From Bacteroidaceae bacterium (lineage in GTDB: Bacteria > Bacteroidota > Bacteroidia > Bacteroidales > Bacteroidaceae), in assembly GCA_900770705.1 (NCBI GenBank), contig CAAGLF010000036.1, forward strand, positions 1-8,647: a stretch of DNA of 8,647 bases, written 5' to 3'. The notes beneath the pieces are model-generated. The model searched no databases and was not told the DNA's origin. It saw only the letters and a program-made list of their open reading frames with translations. This document shows, piece by piece, positions 1-5,569 of the stretch. How positions within the stretch are numbered: position 1 is the stretch's first letter; every line of letters starts with the position of its first letter. The position numbers were made by a program, and so were the translations under genes.

Positions 1-199
1 CGCTGTTGCGTCCGCAGAGGGCTATCTTGTCGCCTTTTACGACGCCGGCATTTTCAAAGAGGATGTGGAGTTTTTCGATCTTGCGGGCTACGTCCTTATA
101 TTGTAGGGTACTTCCTTCGTAGTCTGTCAGTGCATCAAGATCCCAGTTGGTTTTAATGCTTTCCGCTATCAGCGAAATGAAATCTTTGTTGGTGTCCAT
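1..199 (-). CDS. AMP-forming acyl-CoA synthetase (long-chain fatty-acid-CoA ligase family), N-terminal fragment
   Basis: Only the first 66 codons are inside the window; the gene runs off the left edge. The ATG is the reverse complement of CAT at 197-199 and opens with MDTNKDFISLIAES. Further on come DALTDYEGSTLQYKDVARK and, near residue 55, GDKIALCGRNS. The pattern of an open 'LTY/LQYKDV' segment followed by 'GDKIALCGRNS' is typical of the N-terminus of ANL-superfamily adenylating enzymes, especially the FadD-like ligases of Bacteroidales. These activate a fatty acid with ATP to an acyl-adenylate and then form the CoA thioester in the cytoplasm. The catalytic P-loop-like motif and C-terminal domain lie outside the window, so the substrate cannot be judged. 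The frame is supported by uninterrupted reading from the ATG to the window edge. Confidence 0.8.
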   Translation of the reverse strand, partial: MDTNKDFISLIAESIKTNWDLDALTDYEGSTLQYKDVARKIEKLHILFENAGVVKGDKIALCGRNS

Positions 200-280
200 T
201 TTAAGGTTGAGAGTAATGGTGCGAACGTTTGTTCCGGAGATAATATGCTGTTCGTTCGGCACATTTGTTTCTTTAGTGTG

Positions 281-288
281 CAAAAGTA
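281..288 (-). promoter_or_regulatory. Candidate Bacteroidota -7 promoter box for the acyl-CoA ligase gene
   Basis: Read on the minus strand the box is TACTTTTG, a full match to the Bacteroidota -7 consensus TAnnTTTG. It lies about 82 nt upstream of the ATG at 199, which implies a leader of roughly 75 nt. No convincing TTTG -33 element is found at the usual 19-21 bp spacing, so the call rests on the -7 box and position only. Confidence 0.45.
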
Positions 289-480
289 ATAAAAAATGAA
301 CACTATGGGCTTTTTTGTGCAATTTTTTTTCGTTTTAAGACGTAATTTTCCTGCTTTTCTCCGTGGTACTCCTGTTTGAGGTGTATGGGCGATGGCTTCT
401 ATAGGGCTGCAGAGGCTTTTCCGGCCGTGTCAAAGCCGCCTTTTGCGGCCGTGGAAGAACGTGCGGTGTCGTGTCGCAGA

Positions 481-543
481 ACTTCTGCGGCGAAAGAAAA
501 AACTTCAAGGCCGGAAGAAAAAATTTCTGCGGAGATATTTTTT
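481..543 (+). repeat. 21-bp tandem repeat, locus A (three units)
   Basis: Units start at 481 (ACTTCTGCGGCG), 502 (ACTTCAAGGCCGG) and 523 (ATTTCTGCGGAG), exactly 21 bp apart, each followed by a purine-rich tail such as AAAGAAAA or GAAGAAAAA. The same units occur at 3098, 5486 (minus), 6690 and 8521 (minus). Read in one frame they encode heptads KTSAAKE, KTSRPEE and KISAEIF, close to the coding copy in the 3026-4420 gene. Unit 2 is also the left arm of the terminator hairpin that follows. Confidence 0.85.
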
Positions 544-561
544 TCTTCCGGCCTTGAAGTT
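493..561 (-). terminator. Rho-independent terminator for the LysM/beta-barrel operon, made of repeat units
   Basis: A perfect 23-bp inverted repeat has arms at 501-523 and 539-561 with a 15-nt loop. On the minus strand the hairpin is followed at once by a T-run, TTTTTTCTTTC (502 down to 493), as expected of an intrinsic terminator. It begins 32 nt after the stop codon of the beta-barrel gene at 593. The plus-strand side has no T-run, so it should act mainly on minus-strand transcripts. One arm is a unit of the 21-bp repeat family. Confidence 0.85.
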
Positions 562-592
562 CCGGCGGTTGCGGGGGTATGTCTTTCTTCGG

Positions 593-1309
593 CTACTTCC
601 GTACGTCGAAGAGGTAGCTGAACTTGATGTAGATGGTGTTGTTGTTGCTTCTTCCGAAGACATCCTTCTTTGAATTGCCGAAGAGGTCGCTCAAACCGTA
701 GTAGTAGCGCCCCTCTACGAGGAAGTGTCCGAGTTTTGTGTTGAGTTCCGTTCCCAAACCGGCCGTTATGCCGTATTCAAAGCGGTTTTCGATGGGCATA
801 TCGTACTGGGCGTACATCCCGTTGGGGCGGTCGGGATTTCCTACGATGTCGGTCGTCCACGTTTCGCTGCGTTGCGTCTTCTCGCCGAGGCAATAGCCTA
901 TCTGCGGGCCTGCCAGGAAGTAGAACATCAGTCCTTTTTTCTCCTTACCCCATCCCAGGCGGGCCAACATCGGCAGTTGCAGCCAGTCCTGCAGTCGTTT
1001 GTATGTGTCCGGCAGCGGCTGGCTGTTTGAGTCGAGGATGTCCTCGTTCCAGCCGAGCCGGGCGTAGTTCAGTTCGAGCTGTATGGCGCAAAAAGTCTTG
1101 AAATAGCGCTCGCTCGTGTAGCGGAACGTGACGCCGAAGTGCGGGCCAAGCAGCTGTTGCTGGTTCACGCGCGGGTCGAAACCCACGGTATTCATCGCCA
1201 GGCCGGCGTTGAAGCCCAATGCCAGCTGGTTGCGGTATTCTCCCACCTGTGCTGTGGCGGGCAGGGCGCAGGTAAGCAGCAGTAGGAGCAGGGTGCGGAA
1301 AGCTTTCAT
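593..1309 (-). CDS. Small outer-membrane beta-barrel protein (PorT / OMP_b-brl family)
   Basis: The product is a 238-residue protein predicted to sit in the outer membrane. I chose the ATG at 1309 because it starts a textbook signal peptide, MKAFRTLLLLLLTCALPATAQ. An in-frame ATG at 1348, one base after the upstream stop codon, would add 13 residues (MRRSLPTLQRLTL) before it and could be used by translational coupling. The mature part has alternating polar/hydrophobic strands, many aromatic residues and glycines (for example LALGFNAGLAMN, HFGVTFRYTSERYF, FYFLAGPQIGY, FEYGITAGLGTEL, FLVEGRYYYGLSDLF), and ends in a strand, YIKFSYLFDVRK. This pattern fits the 'outer membrane protein beta-barrel' domain common in Bacteroidota. 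It is the second gene of an operon with the LysM protein (stop at 1350-1352), followed by a strong terminator at 493-561. The specific function is unknown. Confidence 0.8.
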   Translation of the reverse strand: MKAFRTLLLLLLTCALPATAQVGEYRNQLALGFNAGLAMNTVGFDPRVNQQQLLGPHFGVTFRYTSERYFKTFCAIQLELNYARLGWNEDILDSNSQPLPDTYKRLQDWLQLPMLARLGWGKEKKGLMFYFLAGPQIGYCLGEKTQRSETWTTDIVGNPDRPNGMYAQYDMPIENRFEYGITAGLGTELNTKLGHFLVEGRYYYGLSDLFGNSKKDVFGRSNNNTIYIKFSYLFDVRK

Positions 1310-1349
1310 CAGAGTGAGTCGTTGCAGGGTGGGGAGGGAGCGGCGCATG

Positions 1350-2855
1350 TCAGCGTGCCTGAATCTTGTCGATGGTTCTGTCTTTCTTGAAGTGCAGCAG
1401 CATCGTATTCCGGTTGGCCTGGCAGCCGCCCTTTTCTATGGGGGAGAATTGCAGATGTCCCTGTATTGTCTCCGTCTTCACCGGCTGCGTGCGGAAGTCG
1501 CGGCCGTGGGCAAACATTCCACCCAGCAACACTTGCATCTGGTCGTATCCGAGCAGTGCAAAGCGGGGGTAGACGTCGTAGGGATTGGTGGAAAACCAGC
1601 GCCGGTAGTCTGTCAGGAAAGCCTTGGTGGCCGCTGCGTTCTCGTTGTAGTAATAATGGGTGAAGAGGTACGTGTTGATTTGGAAGTAGTCGTCCTGCAG
1701 TTTCTCGTTGTAGCCCTGCCAGGGTGCGTATCCCAGCACGGCAATGTCGTAGGAGGGGCGTGCGTTGATGAACTGCTTGATGCGTGTCACCATATCGCGG
1801 GCCTGTTTTTCGCCGGAGGCGTCGGCGATGATGAAGTTGGGCTGTGTCGCGCTCAGAACGCGCTGCAAGTCTTCGTTGTTGAAGTGTTCGTGCAGGTTGA
1901 CGCACTCATACTCTTTGCTGCCGAGTGCCGCACGCAGTCCTTCGGTGAAGGCCGTTTCGTCGGCCTTGGCGGTTTTGACGATTACGAGCCTCCCTTTCGG
2001 GAATACCCGGCGGAAGAGGTCGAAACAGCGGGCGTTTCGGAAGGTTTCGGGTGCGTTGGCCAGGAATATGTCGGTCCCGGGCTGCGCCATCGTCATCTTC
2101 GAGCTGAAGGGTACGAGGAGTTTTGCGCCCGTCTCGGCTGCAGTTTCCGCCAGCTGCGTGAAATGCGAGGGAAAGAGCGGCCCGACGATGAGGTCGACCT
2201 TGTTTCGGCGCAGTCCCGCCCCCGCGGCATTCACGTTGTCGGCGGCCGGCGTCTCGTCGTAGGCATAGATGGTGAGGTGCTTGCCCTGTTCTTTCCATTT
2301 GTTTGCGGCAAGGAGTGCGCCGCGGTAGTATTCGACGCAGTATCTGCCTTCCTGCGTATCTGCCTTCAGCGGCAGCACGAAGGCAAGGCGCAGGGTGTCG
2401 GTGCCTTCGGGCCTGGCGGGAGGCGGAGCGGGCTGTTCCTTGTGTTTGGGCACGACTATCTTGTGTCCTTTCTTGAGTTTTTTGTCCCCGTCGGGGCTGA
2501 CGTCGGGATTGGCGGCCACCAGTTCCTCCACGGTGAGCCCGTAGCGTTTGGCAATTCCGTAGAGCGTTTCCCCCTTGGCCACTTTGTGGAGCAGCAGGGT
2601 GTCGGCCGCGCCCGTATGGCTGGCAGTGGCGGTCCGGGGAGCGGGCAGGACAATCGTTTCGCCGGCCTTGAGCGTTGAGGGGCTGAGGCCGGGGTTAAGT
2701 TCTTGCAGCTGCTCCTGCGTGATGCCGTAGACCTTGCACAGACTGTAGAGAGTCTCTCCGCTGACTACGACGTGGCGAATCGTTTGTGCCCACGAAATTT
2801 GTAAGGCGAGCAGAAAGGCCGACAGGAGGGGGAGGCAGCGTTTCATAGTTTTCAT
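1350..2855 (-). CDS. Exported LysM-domain protein with type I periplasmic-binding fold (LpoA-like)
   Basis: A 501-residue exported protein. I chose ATG 2855, giving MKTMKRCLPLLSAFLLALQISWAQ as signal peptide; ATG 2846 (MKRCLPLL) is equally possible, and the frame opens further to 2960 without homology-like content. Two LysM peptidoglycan-binding domains follow: residues about 27-71 (HVVVSGETLYSLCKVYGIT...LKAGETIVLP) and 89-136 (HKVAKGETLYGIAKRYGLT...LKKGHKIVVP). After a proline-rich linker (about 138-150), residues 155-490 form a periplasmic-binding-protein type I fold: LRLAFVLPLK, YYRGALLAANKW, VDLIVGPLFPSHFTQLAETA, AKLLVPFSS. That segment resembles branched-chain amino-acid binding proteins and the fold of LpoA, the outer-membrane activator of PBP1A in E. 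coli. A role in sensing or controlling peptidoglycan synthesis is inference. No ABC permease lies nearby, which argues against nutrient uptake. It is the first gene of an operon with the beta-barrel gene. Confidence 0.8.
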   Translation of the reverse strand: MKTMKRCLPLLSAFLLALQISWAQTIRHVVVSGETLYSLCKVYGITQEQLQELNPGLSPSTLKAGETIVLPAPRTATASHTGAADTLLLHKVAKGETLYGIAKRYGLTVEELVAANPDVSPDGDKKLKKGHKIVVPKHKEQPAPPPARPEGTDTLRLAFVLPLKADTQEGRYCVEYYRGALLAANKWKEQGKHLTIYAYDETPAADNVNAAGAGLRRNKVDLIVGPLFPSHFTQLAETAAETGAKLLVPFSSKMTMAQPGTDIFLANAPETFRNARCFDLFRRVFPKGRLVIVKTAKADETAFTEGLRAALGSKEYECVNLHEHFNNEDLQRVLSATQPNFIIADASGEKQARDMVTRIKQFINARPSYDIAVLGYAPWQGYNEKLQDDYFQINTYLFTHYYYNENAAATKAFLTDYRRWFSTNPYDVYPRFALLGYDQMQVLLGGMFAHGRDFRTQPVKTETIQGHLQFSPIEKGGCQANRNTMLLHFKKDRTIDKIQAR

Positions 2856-2876
2856 CCGTCTATAGTTTATGAGCGT

Positions 2877-2910
2877 GTCCGACGGCGGTCCGACGGTCTG
2901 AAAAGACCGT
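2877..2910 (-). promoter_or_regulatory. Direct repeat and hairpin in the leader of the LysM gene
   Basis: The 9-mer GTCCGACGG (plus strand) occurs at 2877-2885 and again at 2888-2896, an 11-bp period. It overlaps a 6-bp stem ACGGTC-TGAAAA-GACCGT (2893-2910). Both lie between the candidate promoter at 2941-2948 and the ATG at 2855, so they would be in the 5' leader. The function is unknown: a protein-binding site or an RNA structure are both possible. Confidence 0.3.
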
Positions 2911-2940
2911 TTCCCAGTCGAAAAACACTGAAATAGGCCA

Positions 2941-2948
2941 CAAAAATA
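2941..2948 (-). promoter_or_regulatory. Candidate -7 promoter box for the LysM/beta-barrel operon
   Basis: On the minus strand this is TATTTTTG, matching TAnnTTTG. A partial -33 element (TTTC, at 2970-2967 on the minus strand) lies 18 bp further upstream. The implied leader before ATG 2855 is about 80 nt. Confidence 0.45.
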
Positions 2949-2991
2949 CATAAAATCCACCGGACGGAAATTTTTATCAAAAAGAAAAGCG

Positions 2992-2999
2992 TATTTTTA
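2992..2999 (+). promoter_or_regulatory. Candidate -7 promoter box for the PD40 gene
   Basis: TATTTTTA matches the Bacteroidota -7 consensus TAnnTTTG in all but the last base and lies 26 bp upstream of the ATG at 3026. No good -33 box is seen. It is the only reasonable candidate in the 170-bp divergent spacer for this gene. Confidence 0.3.
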
Positions 3000-3025
3000 C
3001 GCCGAAATTCTCAAATCCGACCCCG

Positions 3026-4420
3026 ATGAAATTACTCAGACATATCGCCGTCTGCCTGATGGCCGTGACACTTTTGCCGCTCTCGGCGCAGCCTAAAACT
3101 TCTGCGGCGAAAAGAAAAACTACAAGGCCCGAAAAAAAAATTTCAAGGCCCGAAAAAAATTTTTCCTCCGAGGAAATAAATGCCGCCTCGGCCGGACTGA
3201 AGGCTTCTGCCTCCGCCGACGTCAAGACAGCCTGGGAACTCTTTGCCGACTACCGCTTCGAGGAGGCCAAGCAGTGCTGGGAGGAGGAGAAGTTGCGTAT
3301 CGAGCGCGCCAAGCTGCCCACCTGGGAAATCGAAGCCGCCATCGAGCGCGCCGAGCTCGGGGCCAATCTGCTTTCTGTCACCCAGAAAGTGGAAATCCTT
3401 GACAGTACGAGCGTCGACGCTGCTGCCTTCCTCAATTCCTATCGCCTCAGCCGCGAGACCGGCCGCCTGGCCGACGCCCGTGCCCTTTTGAAAAGTATGA
3501 AGGTGCCGGTTGCCGGGACCGGCCGCACCGCCTTTATGAGCGAACTCGGCGATCGCATACTCTTTGCCGCTCCCGACGAGGCCGCCCGCCTGCGCCTGTG
3601 CTCCTCCGGCCGTCTGGGCGAGGAGTGGGGCACTCCCGAGCAGCTGGAGTTCGTCGATGGAGTCGACGGCAATTGCGACTACCCCTTCCTGCAGGCCGAC
3701 GGCGTGACGCTCTACTTCGCTTCGGACAACGAGGACGGACTTGGAGGCTACGACCTCTACGTCAGCACCTACGACAGCGATACCCGCCAGTTCTCCCGCC
3801 CCGAAAACCTCGGCTTCCCCTTCAACTCGCCCGCCGACGACTACCTCTATGTCATCGACGAGGAACAGAATATCGGCTACTTCGCCACCAATCGCCGCCA
3901 GCCCGAAGGAAAAGTCTGCGTCTACACCTTCCGGCTGCCCGAAGTACGCGAGACATTCATCCTCAACGAGGACAACGAAGACGAAGTGCGGGCCGCTGCG
4001 ATGATTCTCGGCGTAGAAAAGCCCGCCTCCCCGGACGGAAAGGCAAAGCTCACGGCTGCGTCGCAGCAGAAGCGCACCACCAACAGCGTGGCCGGCGTAG
4101 ACGGACAGATCGAAATGCGCTTTATCATCAACGACTATACCGTCTATACCTCACTGAACGACTTCCGGAGCGACGAAGCCCGCACCTCGGCCTCGCAGGT
4201 GCACCTGCTCTCCCACCAGCTGGCCGACTTGCAGCGCACACTGGCCGAAAACCGCGAACGATATGCCGCCAATGATGCCGACGCGGCCCTGCGCGACATC
4301 ATACGGAGCCAGGAGCAGCAGGAGAGGGAACTCTCTGACCGGCTGACGGCCGAGGCAAAGCGAATGCGTGCGCTCGAAAACAAGGCTGTCGAGGCACAGA
4401 AGACCGCCTCCAGACCCTGA
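3026..4420 (+). CDS. Exported PD40 (WD40-like propeller) protein with C-terminal coiled coil and an N-terminal repeat insertion
   Basis: A 464-residue exported protein. The ATG at 3026 gives a signal peptide, MKLLRHIAVCLMAVTLLPLSAQ. Residues 24-65 are a low-complexity run of heptads (KTSAAKR, KTTRPEK, KISRPEK, NFSSEEI, NAASAGL, KASASAD) encoded by the 21-bp DNA repeat. Residues about 66-165 are helical and alanine-rich with a TPR-like start (WELFADYRFEEAKQCW). Residues about 205-300 carry PD40/WD40-like beta-propeller motifs: LQADGVTLYFASDNEDGLGGYDLYV (key: YFAS...GGYDLY, 230-245) and NIGYFATNRR (283-291). Residues about 393-458 are Leu/Glu/Arg-rich and likely coiled coil. PD40 repeats joined to TPR and OmpA domains occur in the gliding/T9SS protein PorE of Bacteroidota, but no OmpA peptidoglycan-binding domain follows here, so orthology is not claimed. 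It is likely periplasmic. Its function is unknown. Confidence 0.8.
   Translation: MKLLRHIAVCLMAVTLLPLSAQPKTSAAKRKTTRPEKKISRPEKNFSSEEINAASAGLKASASADVKTAWELFADYRFEEAKQCWEEEKLRIERAKLPTWEIEAAIERAELGANLLSVTQKVEILDSTSVDAAAFLNSYRLSRETGRLADARALLKSMKVPVAGTGRTAFMSELGDRILFAAPDEAARLRLCSSGRLGEEWGTPEQLEFVDGVDGNCDYPFLQADGVTLYFASDNEDGLGGYDLYVSTYDSDTRQFSRPENLGFPFNSPADDYLYVIDEEQNIGYFATNRRQPEGKVCVYTFRLPEVRETFILNEDNEDEVRAAAMILGVEKPASPDGKAKLTAASQQKRTTNSVAGVDGQIEMRFIINDYTVYTSLNDFRSDEARTSASQVHLLSHQLADLQRTLAENRERYAANDADAALRDIIRSQEQQERELSDRLTAEAKRMRALENKAVEAQKTASRP
3098..3223 (+). repeat. 21-bp tandem repeat, locus B, inside a coding sequence
   Basis: Units begin at 3098 (ACTTCTGCGGCG), 3119 (ACTACAAGGCCCG), 3140 (ATTTCAAGGCCCG), 3161 (TTTTCCTCCGAGG), with decayed copies in the same phase at 3182 and 3203 (GCTTCTGCCTCCG). 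The first three are close matches to the intergenic copies at 481 and 502, including the A-rich tails, while the surrounding gene is GC-rich. All are in frame with the PD40 gene and start directly after the signal peptide. Confidence 0.85.
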
Positions 4421-4524
4421 ACCTCCGCTTTCGGCCGCCGCCAGACGGCCGGAATGCCTATATATAATAATGTGTAGGGCGCGGCCGCACGACGCGGCGC
4501 AGCCTGACGAAATACTTGCAGCCG

Positions 4525-5403
4525 ATGAAAACCTATTTTGAACCCTCAGAACTTATCATTAATCCCGATGGTAGTATTTTCCACCTGCACGTAAAGCCCG
4601 AATATCTGGCCGACAAGGTGATTTTGGTGGGCGATCCCGGGCGCGTAGAACTCGTGGCCGCCCACTTCGAGAGCCGCGAGTGCGACGTGCAGAGCCGCGA
4701 GTTCCACACCGTGACGGGACAGTACGACGGGAAGCGTATCACCGTACTCTCCACGGGTATCGGATGCGACAATATCGACATCGTAGTCAACGAACTCGAC
4801 GCCCTCGCAAACATAGACTTCGAGAAACGCTGTGTCAAGTCCGCGCTGCGACGGCTCGACCTCGTGAGAATAGGCACTTGCGGCGGTCTCCAGCCCGACA
4901 CGCCCGAAGGTACGTTCGTGGCCAGCCGCAAGAGCCTGGGCTTCGACGGCCTGCTGAATTTCTACGGCGGCCGCGACGCAGTCTGCGACCTCGAATTTGA
5001 GCGCGACTTCCTTCGTGCGATGAACTGGCACGGCTCTCAGTGCATTGCCCATCCCTATGCCGTCGATGCCGACGCCGACCTGCTCGAGCGTATCGCCGGC
5101 ACCGATATGGTCAGAGGCGTCACTATCGCCTGTGGCGGCTTCTTCGGTCCGCAGGGAAGGGAACTGCGCATACCGCTGGCCGACCCCGAAGCCAATAGAA
5201 AGATTATGGCGTTCCGCAAGGGCGACTTGCGCTTCACGAACTTCGAGATGGAGAGCAGTGCCCTGGCCGGACTTTCCCGTCTCTTGGGACATCGCGCCGT
5301 TACGGTATGTATGGTGATTGCCAACCGCGTAGCCGGACGCGCCAACCCCAACTATAAGAACAGCATAGACGCCCTGATAAAGACCGTGCTCGACCGCATT
5401 TGA
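4525..5403 (+). CDS. Nucleoside phosphorylase (PNP/UDP family, uridine-phosphorylase-like)
   Basis: A 292-residue cytosolic enzyme of the PNP_UDP_1 family, which cleaves a nucleoside with phosphate to the free base and ribose-1-phosphate. I chose ATG 4525 (MKTYFEPSELIINPDGSIFHLH); a TTG nine bases upstream is in frame but less likely. Visible motifs are GDPGR (36-40, phosphate site), STGIG (76-80), RIGTCGG (115-121, the counterpart of the GT.G phosphate/ribose loop) and NFEMESSAL (239-247, ribose-binding Glu-Met-Glu). These fit the uridine phosphorylase branch better than hexameric purine phosphorylases, but base preference cannot be read with confidence. The 104-bp upstream spacer contains a small GC hairpin (GGCCG/CGGCC, 4433-4450) after the PD40 gene and an AT-rich tract near 4461-4471, with no clear TAnnTTTG box. 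A very strong terminator follows at 5429. Confidence 0.88.
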   Translation: MKTYFEPSELIINPDGSIFHLHVKPEYLADKVILVGDPGRVELVAAHFESRECDVQSREFHTVTGQYDGKRITVLSTGIGCDNIDIVVNELDALANIDFEKRCVKSALRRLDLVRIGTCGGLQPDTPEGTFVASRKSLGFDGLLNFYGGRDAVCDLEFERDFLRAMNWHGSQCIAHPYAVDADADLLERIAGTDMVRGVTIACGGFFGPQGRELRIPLADPEANRKIMAFRKGDLRFTNFEMESSALAGLSRLLGHRAVTVCMVIANRVAGRANPNYKNSIDALIKTVLDRI

Positions 5404-5428
5404 TCCGCAGAGCAAGGGCGGAGCAACC

Positions 5429-5490
5429 TGAAGGCCCGTCAGGAAAAACTATCGCCGAGATAGTCTTTCCTGGCGGGCCTTCAAGTTTTT
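5429..5490 (+). terminator. Rho-independent terminator after the nucleoside phosphorylase, built from repeat units
   Basis: The stem pairs 5429-5453 with 5459-5483 (25 positions, with one G-T wobble and one A/C mismatch) around the 5-nt loop GCCGA. It is followed on the plus strand by GTTTTTCTTTTC. It begins 25 nt after the stop codon. The minus-strand exit has no T-run, so termination of mltG from the other side is less certain, although the hairpin may still slow it. The right arm is a minus-strand unit of the 21-bp repeat family (from 5486). Confidence 0.88.
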
Positions 5491-5528
5491 CTTTTCTCGG
5501 CGGAAATTTTTCCGGCCGCCGATGAGCG
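5444..5528 (-). repeat. 21-bp tandem repeat, locus C (minus orientation)
   Basis: On the minus strand, units start at 5507 (ATTTCCGCCGAG), 5486 (ACTTGAAGGCCCG) and 5464 (ACTATCTCGGCG), spaced 21 and 22 bp. A degenerate unit starts at 5528 (CGCTCATCGGCGG). They have the same cores and A-rich tails (GAAAAGAAAA, GAAAG) as the other loci. A 7-bp stem TCGGCGG/CCGCCGA (5497-5503 with 5516-5522) could contribute to ending mltG transcripts but lacks a T-run. The unit at 5486 contains TGA in one frame, unlike other copies. Confidence 0.7.
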
Positions 5529-5569
5529 GTGGCGTACCACACCGGGCGGTTGCTGTTTGTCCGCCTGTC

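Larger units (their letters stand above)
200..592. other. Non-coding spacer between two minus-strand genes
   Basis: This 393-bp gap lies downstream of the beta-barrel gene and upstream of the acyl-CoA ligase gene, both on the minus strand. It holds a candidate promoter for the ligase (281-288), a very AT-rich stretch (about 289-350), a small hairpin GCCGC-CTTTT-GCGGC (435-449), a palindrome GCAGAACTTCTGC (476-488), the 21-bp repeat array from 481 and a strong minus-strand terminator. Open frames running through 376-673 on the plus strand exist only because the repeat units lack stop codons. They have no recognisable protein content. Confidence 0.7.

Noticed and set aside
481..561. CRISPR array or phage attachment site
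   Set aside because: Units are directly adjacent at 21 bp with no unique spacers, there are no cas genes, and no integrase or tRNA gene is nearby.
1128..2678. 516-codon open frame on the plus strand, antisense to the LysM gene
   Set aside because: It is a shadow of a GC-rich coding sequence. The minus-strand frame has a signal peptide, two LysM domains and a binding-protein fold, while the antisense frame has no domain-like pattern and no promoter.
4479..4500. GC-rich near-palindrome (with GCGGCCGC) before the nucleoside phosphorylase as a riboswitch or terminator
   Set aside because: Only about 5 bp of stem can form, no T-run follows, and there is no larger conserved fold I can recognise.
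4546..5415. 289-codon open frame on the minus strand, antisense to the nucleoside phosphorylase
   Set aside because: The plus strand carries clear family motifs (GDPGR, GTCGG, NFEMES). The antisense frame begins in the spacer without a promoter and has no recognisable content.
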